NCBI RefSeq assembly: GCF_000235625.1
Contig: NZ_AGTR01000085.1
Span: 372,001 to 436,000 of the forward strand
DNA from: Marinobacter manganoxydans MnI7-9
GTDB lineage: Bacteria; Pseudomonadota; Gammaproteobacteria; Pseudomonadales; Oleiphilaceae
Direction of reading: 5' to 3'
Length of the DNA: 64,000 nt
Position numbers and translations under genes: made by a program. Positions 59,600 through 64,000 of this stretch are shown piece by piece. The notes below the pieces were generated by a model that worked only from the letters and a program-made list of their open reading frames with translations, searched no databases and was not told the DNA's origin. Position 1 is the stretch's first letter; each line of letters starts with the position of its first letter.

Positions 59600-60376
59600 A
59601 TGGAGTACAGCAACATATTGCTTGAAAAGCACGACGCTGTGGCCCTGGTCAGACTCAACCGACCAGAGGTCTACAACGCGTTGAACAACGCGCTGATGAA
59701 CGAACTGACTTCCGCTCTGGAAGTCCTGGAAGCGGATGAGGCCATCCGCGCCGTTGTCATTACCGGCAACGAGAAAGCCTTTGCCGCCGGCGCGGATATT
59801 GCCGAAGTCCATGCCCTGGACTTTTCCCGGGCCTACCGTGAGCGCTTCATCTCCGCCAATTGGGAAACCGTGACCCGATGCCGAAAGCCGGTGATTGCCG
59901 CGGTGGCCGGCCTGGCACTCGGCGGTGGCTGTGAACTGGCGATGATGTGTGACCTGCTGATAGCCGCCGATAACGCCCGCTTCGGCCAGCCGGAAGTGAA
60001 GATTGGCACCCTGCCCGGAGCCGGTGGTACCCAGCGGCTGGCCCGGGCCATTGGCAAGGCCAAGACTATGGACCTGTGCCTGACCGGTCGAATGATGGAT
60101 GCGCAGGAAGCTGAGCGCAGTGGTCTGGTCAGCCGGGTCGTGCCAACTGACGATCTGCTTGATACGGCCATGGCGGTAGCAGGGGAAATCGCCGGCTATT
60201 CGCAGATGGCCACCATGATCAACAAGGATGCGGTTAATCAGGCGTTCGAGACCCCTTTGAGAGCGGGCGTTGAATACGAACGCCGGCTGCTGTGGTCCAG
60301 TTTTTCCAGCGAGGATCGAAGCGAGGGTATGACTGCTTTTCTCGAGAAACGTCAGCCCCAGTGGAAGCACCGTTAA
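59600..60376 (+). CDS. badK: Cyclohex-1-ene-1-carboxyl-CoA hydratase
   Basis: 258 residues from the ATG at 59600, with GGAGGT seven bases before it. The crotonase signatures are [32 protein letters not shown] and [30 protein letters not shown], the last with hydratase glutamates, unlike the PaaG-like protein at 12088. [22 protein letters not shown] is particularly BadK-like. It hydrates the ring double bond made by AliB. It is the first gene of the plus-strand operon. Confidence 0.87.
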   Translation: MEYSNILLEKHDAVALVRLNRPEVYNALNNALMNELTSALEVLEADEAIRAVVITGNEKAFAAGADIAEVHALDFSRAYRERFISANWETVTRCRKPVIAAVAGLALGGGCELAMMCDLLIAADNARFGQPEVKIGTLPGAGGTQRLARAIGKAKTMDLCLTGRMMDAQEAERSGLVSRVVPTDDLLDTAMAVAGEIAGYSQMATMINKDAVNQAFETPLRAGVEYERRLLWSSFSSEDRSEGMTAFLEKRQPQWKHR

Positions 60377-60399
60377 CCTTTACAAGCTCAGGAGCGATT

Positions 60400-61596
60400 A
60401 TGGATATTCATTTCACCCCCGAAGAGCTGGCTTTCCGCAGTGAGGTGCGGGCGTTTCTGGGACAGAATCTGCCGGCCGACCTTGCAGAGAATGTCCGTCT
60501 GGGCCGTCGACTTGCCAAAGAGGATCATCAGCGCTGGCAGAAGATTCTTAACCAGAAGGGTTGGTATGCCGTCAACTGGCCGGTCGAGCATGGCGGTACC
60601 GACTGGTCCGTGGTGCAGAAGCACATTTTTGACGAGGAGTGCGCCGCCGCTGGAGCGCCCAGATTGGTGGCGTTCGGCGTCAACATGGTGGCACCGGTAA
60701 TCATCAAGTTCGGCACCCAGACCCAGAAGGATTACTACCTGCCGCGGATTCTGCGCAGCGAGGACTGGTGGTGCCAGGGCTATTCCGAGCCCGGCGCCGG
60801 CTCCGACCTGGCCAGCCTGAAAACCCGCGCCGAGCGGGATGGCGATCATTACCTAGTCAACGGTCAAAAGACCTGGACCACCCTGGGCCAACATGCCAAC
60901 CGGATCTTCTGCCTGGTTCGCACCGATCCTTCCGCCAAGAAGCAGGAGGGCATCTCCTTCCTGCTGATCGACATGGATACGCCAGGCATTACTGTGCGCC
61001 CGATCATCACCCTCGATGGTGAACACGAGGTCAACGAGGTGTTCTTCGACAACGTTCGGGTGCCGGTGGAAAACCTGGTTGGTGAGGAGAACAAGGGCTG
61101 GACCTGTGCCAAGTATCTGCTCACCCACGAGCGTACTGGCCAGGCCGGTATCGGCCAGTCAAAAGCGGCGCTGTCACACCTCAAGCAGATTGCCAGTGCC
61201 GAGACGGTGGCCGGCCAATCACTGATTGACGATCCCCTGTTCCGCGCCCGGATTGCCGAGTTGGAAATGCGCCTGCTGGCGGTGGGGATGAGCACCCTTC
61301 GCATTCTGGCCGCCACCCGCGATGGTGGGGTGCCAGGGGCGGAGAGCTCGTTGCTGAAGATTCAGGGCTCGGAGATCCGTCAGGCGATCACCGATCTGAT
61401 GCGCAAGGCGCTCGGGCCGAACGCGCTGCCGTTCCTGGAGCCGGAGCTGGAACCCGACTTCCATGGCGAGCCGTTGTATCAGGATTACGGCGCGTCGCCG
61501 GCCAGCCAGTACTTCAATCTGCGCAAGCTGTCTATCTACGGCGGGTCCAACGAAATTCAGAAGAACATCATCGCCAAGCTGGTTCTGGAGCTGTAG
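60400..61596 (+). CDS. pimC: Pimeloyl-CoA dehydrogenase large-subunit-like acyl-CoA dehydrogenase
   Basis: 398 residues from the ATG at 60400 (AGGAGC seven bases upstream); the frame is open further up inside badK but the N-terminus MDIHFTPEELAFRSEVRAFL fits the family. GYSEPGAGSDLASLKTRAERDGDHY and KTWTTLGQHANRIFCLVRTD are PimC-like, and the C-terminus has YGGSNEIQKNIIAKLVL. With PimD it oxidises pimeloyl-CoA at C2-C3. The next gene starts nine bases after its stop. Confidence 0.85.
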   Translation: MDIHFTPEELAFRSEVRAFLGQNLPADLAENVRLGRRLAKEDHQRWQKILNQKGWYAVNWPVEHGGTDWSVVQKHIFDEECAAAGAPRLVAFGVNMVAPVIIKFGTQTQKDYYLPRILRSEDWWCQGYSEPGAGSDLASLKTRAERDGDHYLVNGQKTWTTLGQHANRIFCLVRTDPSAKKQEGISFLLIDMDTPGITVRPIITLDGEHEVNEVFFDNVRVPVENLVGEENKGWTCAKYLLTHERTGQAGIGQSKAALSHLKQIASAETVAGQSLIDDPLFRARIAELEMRLLAVGMSTLRILAATRDGGVPGAESSLLKIQGSEIRQAITDLMRKALGPNALPFLEPELEPDFHGEPLYQDYGASPASQYFNLRKLSIYGGSNEIQKNIIAKLVLEL

Positions 61597-61605
61597 GAGG
61601 GGACT

Positions 61606-62760
61606 ATGAATTTTGAACTGAACGAAGAGCAACAGATGCTGGCTGATACGGTCGAGCGTCTGGTCCGCAACACCTACAGTTTTGAGCAGCGGGAGGCATT
61701 CTACCAGAGCCCCCGGGGTTACAGCCCGGAGTTCTGGCGCCAGTTGTCAGAGCTGGGCATTACCTCGGTGCCAATCGCTGCCGAGTACGAAGGCTTCGGC
61801 GGCACAGGCGTGGAAAACATGCTGGTGATGAAGGAGCTCGGCCGGGGCCTGTGTCTTGAGCCGTACCTGCATTCCCAGATCTATGCTGCCGGCCTGTTTG
61901 AGCAACTGGGTTCCGCCGAACAGCGGCAGTCGATTCTGCCAGCGGTGGCGGCAGGCGAGCGTCTGTTGACGGTGGCCGACGAGGAAGCAGGTAGCCATTA
62001 CCATCCGGAGGCGATTGAATGCCAGGCGGTGCCCTGTGAACGGGGCTGGCGTCTGAGCGGCCGCAAACGGGTAGTGATCGGCGGCGAGCTTGCCCACACC
62101 ATCCTGGTCACTGCCCGGATGAGTGATGGTGAAGGTGTAAGCCTGTTTCTGCTGGACCCGGCGGCTGAGGGTGTTTCGCGCACCAGCTACCCCTGCATAG
62201 ACGGCCCAAGGGCCTGTGATCTTGCACTGGCGGATGTCTACGTCGAGGCGGACAGCCTGCTCGGACCGGCGGGTAAGGCCGCGCCGGCGCTGGCCTATCA
62301 GCGTGGCCGTGCGGTTGCCGCGCAGTGCGCCGAGGCGGTAGGCAGTATGGAGGAGGCCTTCCGGCTGACTCTGGACTACCTGAAAACGCGCCAGCAGTTC
62401 GGCTCACCGATTGGCCGCTTCCAGGCGCTTCAGCACCGGATGGCGGAAATGCGCGGCGAACTCGAGCTGGCGCGCTCCATGACCATTCTTGCAGCCTGTG
62501 TGGCAGACGACCCGGATTCGGAAAGTCGCAGCCGACGGCTTGCTGCTGCCAAGTTCACCGTGGCCCGGGCGTCGCAGCTGATTGCCGAGCAGTCTGTCCA
62601 GTTGCACGGCGGTATTGGTATGACCTGGGAATATTCACTGGCCCACCACGCCAAGCGCCTGGTGATGCTGACTCATCAGTTCGGGGATGACGACTTCCAC
62701 CTCGGACAGTATTCGGCCCTGCTGGAGATACCCCGGCAGGCTTCACAGCAGGTGGCCTGA
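61606..62760 (+). CDS. pimD: Pimeloyl-CoA dehydrogenase small-subunit-like acyl-CoA dehydrogenase
   Basis: 384 residues. It is a divergent acyl-CoA dehydrogenase with [19 protein letters not shown] at the start, [11 protein letters not shown] in place of the usual E-P/S-G-SD signature, and [21 protein letters not shown] near the C-terminus, as in PimD-like partners. The altered flavin-loop sequence fits a subunit that works with PimC. AGGAGG precedes the start. Confidence 0.83.
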   Translation: MNFELNEEQQMLADTVERLVRNTYSFEQREAFYQSPRGYSPEFWRQLSELGITSVPIAAEYEGFGGTGVENMLVMKELGRGLCLEPYLHSQIYAAGLFEQLGSAEQRQSILPAVAAGERLLTVADEEAGSHYHPEAIECQAVPCERGWRLSGRKRVVIGGELAHTILVTARMSDGEGVSLFLLDPAAEGVSRTSYPCIDGPRACDLALADVYVEADSLLGPAGKAAPALAYQRGRAVAAQCAEAVGSMEEAFRLTLDYLKTRQQFGSPIGRFQALQHRMAEMRGELELARSMTILAACVADDPDSESRSRRLAAAKFTVARASQLIAEQSVQLHGGIGMTWEYSLAHHAKRLVMLTHQFGDDDFHLGQYSALLEIPRQASQQVA

Positions 62761-62803
62761 CCACCCGCCATCAAGACAAGATCAACAATCGGAGACAACC
62801 GAC

Positions 62804-63985
62804 ATGGCCAACCAAGCAAGTTTCAATTGGGAAGACCCGCTGTTGCTGGACCAGCAACTGACCGAAGACGAGCGTATGGTGCGCGAGAGTGCTCGCCAGT
62901 TTGCCGAAAGTAAGCTCCGGCCCCGGGTGCTGGAAGCCTTCCGCAACGAACAGACCGACCCGGAGATCTTCCGGGAGATGGGCGAGACAGGCCTGCTGGG
63001 ATGTACCATTCCCGAGCAATACGGCGGTAGCGGCCTGAATTACGTGTGTTATGGCCTGATCGCTCGCGAGGTGGAGCGGGTGGATTCCGGTTACCGGTCC
63101 ATGATGAGTGTGCAGTCATCTCTGGTGATGGTGCCCATCTACGAATTCGGTAATGAGGAAACCCGCCAGAAGTATCTGCCCAAACTCGCTTCCGGAGAAT
63201 GGATCGGGTGTTTCGGGTTGACCGAACCAGACCATGGCTCCGATCCCGGCAACATGGCGGCCCGCGCCCGCAAGGTGGACGGCGGTTACCGTCTGACCGG
63301 CAGCAAGATGTGGATCACTAACAGCCCGATCGCTGACGTGTTCGTGGTCTGGGCCAAGGACGACGACGGCGCAATTCGCGGCTTTGTGCTTGAGAAAGGC
63401 TGGGAGGGCCTGAGTGCCCCGGCTATTCACGGCAAGGTAGGGCTGCGGGCCTCGATCACCGGTGAAATCGTGATGGACGGCGTGTTTGTGCCGGAAGAAA
63501 ATGCCTTCCCGGACGTGCGGGGGCTGAAGGGGCCGTTCACCTGTCTGAACTCCGCCCGCTACGGTATTTCCTGGGGTTCCCTCGGAGCTGCCGAAGACTG
63601 CTGGCACACCGCTCGTCAGTATGTGCTGGACCGCAAGCAGTTCGGCCGGCCCCTGGCCGCCAACCAGCTGATCCAGAAAAAGCTGGCAGATATGCAGACC
63701 GACATCACCCTGGCCCTGCAAGGCTGCCTGCGTCTTGGTCGGATGAAGGATGAGGGCACGGCTGCCGTCGAGATCACTTCCATCATGAAGCGCAATTCCT
63801 GCGGCAAGGCCCTGGATGTTGCCCGCCTGGCCAGGGATATGCTCGGGGGGAACGGAATCAGTGATGAATTCGGGGTGGCGCGACATCTGGTGAATCTGGA
63901 AGTGGTGAATACCTATGAAGGCACTCACGATGTGCACGCTCTGATTCTGGGTCGAGCCCAGACCGGTATTCAGGCGTTCTTTTGA
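62804..63985 (+). CDS. gcdH: Glutaryl-CoA dehydrogenase (decarboxylating)
   Basis: 393 residues from the ATG at 62804 with CGGAG upstream; earlier in-frame starts lie inside pim[22 protein letters not shown] opens it, [19 protein letters not shown] is the flavin signature, and the catalytic glutamate is in [38 protein letters not shown] is specific to the family. It converts glutaryl-CoA to crotonyl-CoA and CO2, the expected exit from pimeloyl-CoA breakdown. It is the last complete gene in the window, and 15 bases follow it. Confidence 0.95.
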   Translation: MANQASFNWEDPLLLDQQLTEDERMVRESARQFAESKLRPRVLEAFRNEQTDPEIFREMGETGLLGCTIPEQYGGSGLNYVCYGLIAREVERVDSGYRSMMSVQSSLVMVPIYEFGNEETRQKYLPKLASGEWIGCFGLTEPDHGSDPGNMAARARKVDGGYRLTGSKMWITNSPIADVFVVWAKDDDGAIRGFVLEKGWEGLSAPAIHGKVGLRASITGEIVMDGVFVPEENAFPDVRGLKGPFTCLNSARYGISWGSLGAAEDCWHTARQYVLDRKQFGRPLAANQLIQKKLADMQTDITLALQGCLRLGRMKDEGTAAVEITSIMKRNSCGKALDVARLARDMLGGNGISDEFGVARHLVNLEVVNTYEGTHDVHALILGRAQTGIQAFF

Positions 63986-64000
63986 TCATTCCCATCCAGG

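Noticed and set aside
1-64000. CRISPR arrays, tRNA or rRNA genes, insertion sequences, prophage
   Set aside because: I saw no regularly spaced direct repeats, no cloverleaf-like or rRNA sequence, and no transposase, integrase or phage structural gene.

Overview
The window is a dense, high-GC bacterial chromosome segment with short intergenic gaps and many ATGA/GTGA start-stop overlaps. Gene content and protein resemblance suggest a marine gammaproteobacterium close to Marinobacter. This is inferred from recognised families, not from a database search. I see no rRNA, tRNA, transposase, prophage or CRISPR array.

Layout. 1-2.4 kb: end of a short ethanolamine ammonia-lyase operon (eutB partial, eutC) and a stand-alone methyltransferase resembling the C-terminal domain of OvoA. 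2.5-3.3 kb: a ParA-like ATPase. 3.3-10 kb: a lactate-oxidation module, with lldR divergent from lldE-lldF-lldG and a large FAD/Fe-S D-lactate dehydrogenase; two near-identical 17-bp palindromes in the divergent gap look like LldR operators. 10-13 kb: NfsA-type nitroreductase, a GGDEF protein and a PaaG-like isomerase. 13.1-19.8 kb: a complete branched-chain-amino-acid-type ABC transporter (livG-H-M-K-F order) ending in a long-chain acyl-CoA synthetase. 19.8-23.7 kb: small hypotheticals, a Nei glycosylase and TsaC/Sua5. 23.7-27.6 kb: DabA/DabB inorganic carbon transport. 27.7-30.8 kb: a chemoreceptor and two hypotheticals.

31.2-50.7 kb is the most striking region, an almost continuous formate dehydrogenase supercluster. 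It holds a periplasmic Tat-exported FdhABC with Cys rather than Sec at the active site, a TusA-like protein, a newly noticed 41-residue peptide gene, a TorD-type chaperone, a small Tat-target protein, DUF3305 and DUF3306 proteins, a polyferredoxin, an Mrp ATPase, a lipoate/biotin-ligase-like protein, a small conserved protein, moeA-mobB-mobA-fdhD, a tupBCA tungstate transporter, a HTH plus oxyanion-binding regulator and a MOT1-type molybdate transporter. Enzyme, metal uptake, cofactor synthesis, cofactor sulfuration and export chaperones sit together, with several uncharacterised genes that may form a maturation module.

50.7-52.4 kb is an alkyl-DHAP-synthase-like flavoprotein gene broken by one in-frame TAG. 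52.5-64 kb is an alicyclic-acid catabolic locus: a BadR-like MarR regulator, an orphan solute-binding protein, aliB, badI, badH and aliA on the minus strand, and badK, pimC, pimD and gcdH on the plus strand. It can be read as cyclohexanecarboxylate to pimeloyl-CoA, then towards glutaryl-CoA and crotonyl-CoA, with the middle beta-oxidation enzymes (PimF/PimB-like) not in this window.
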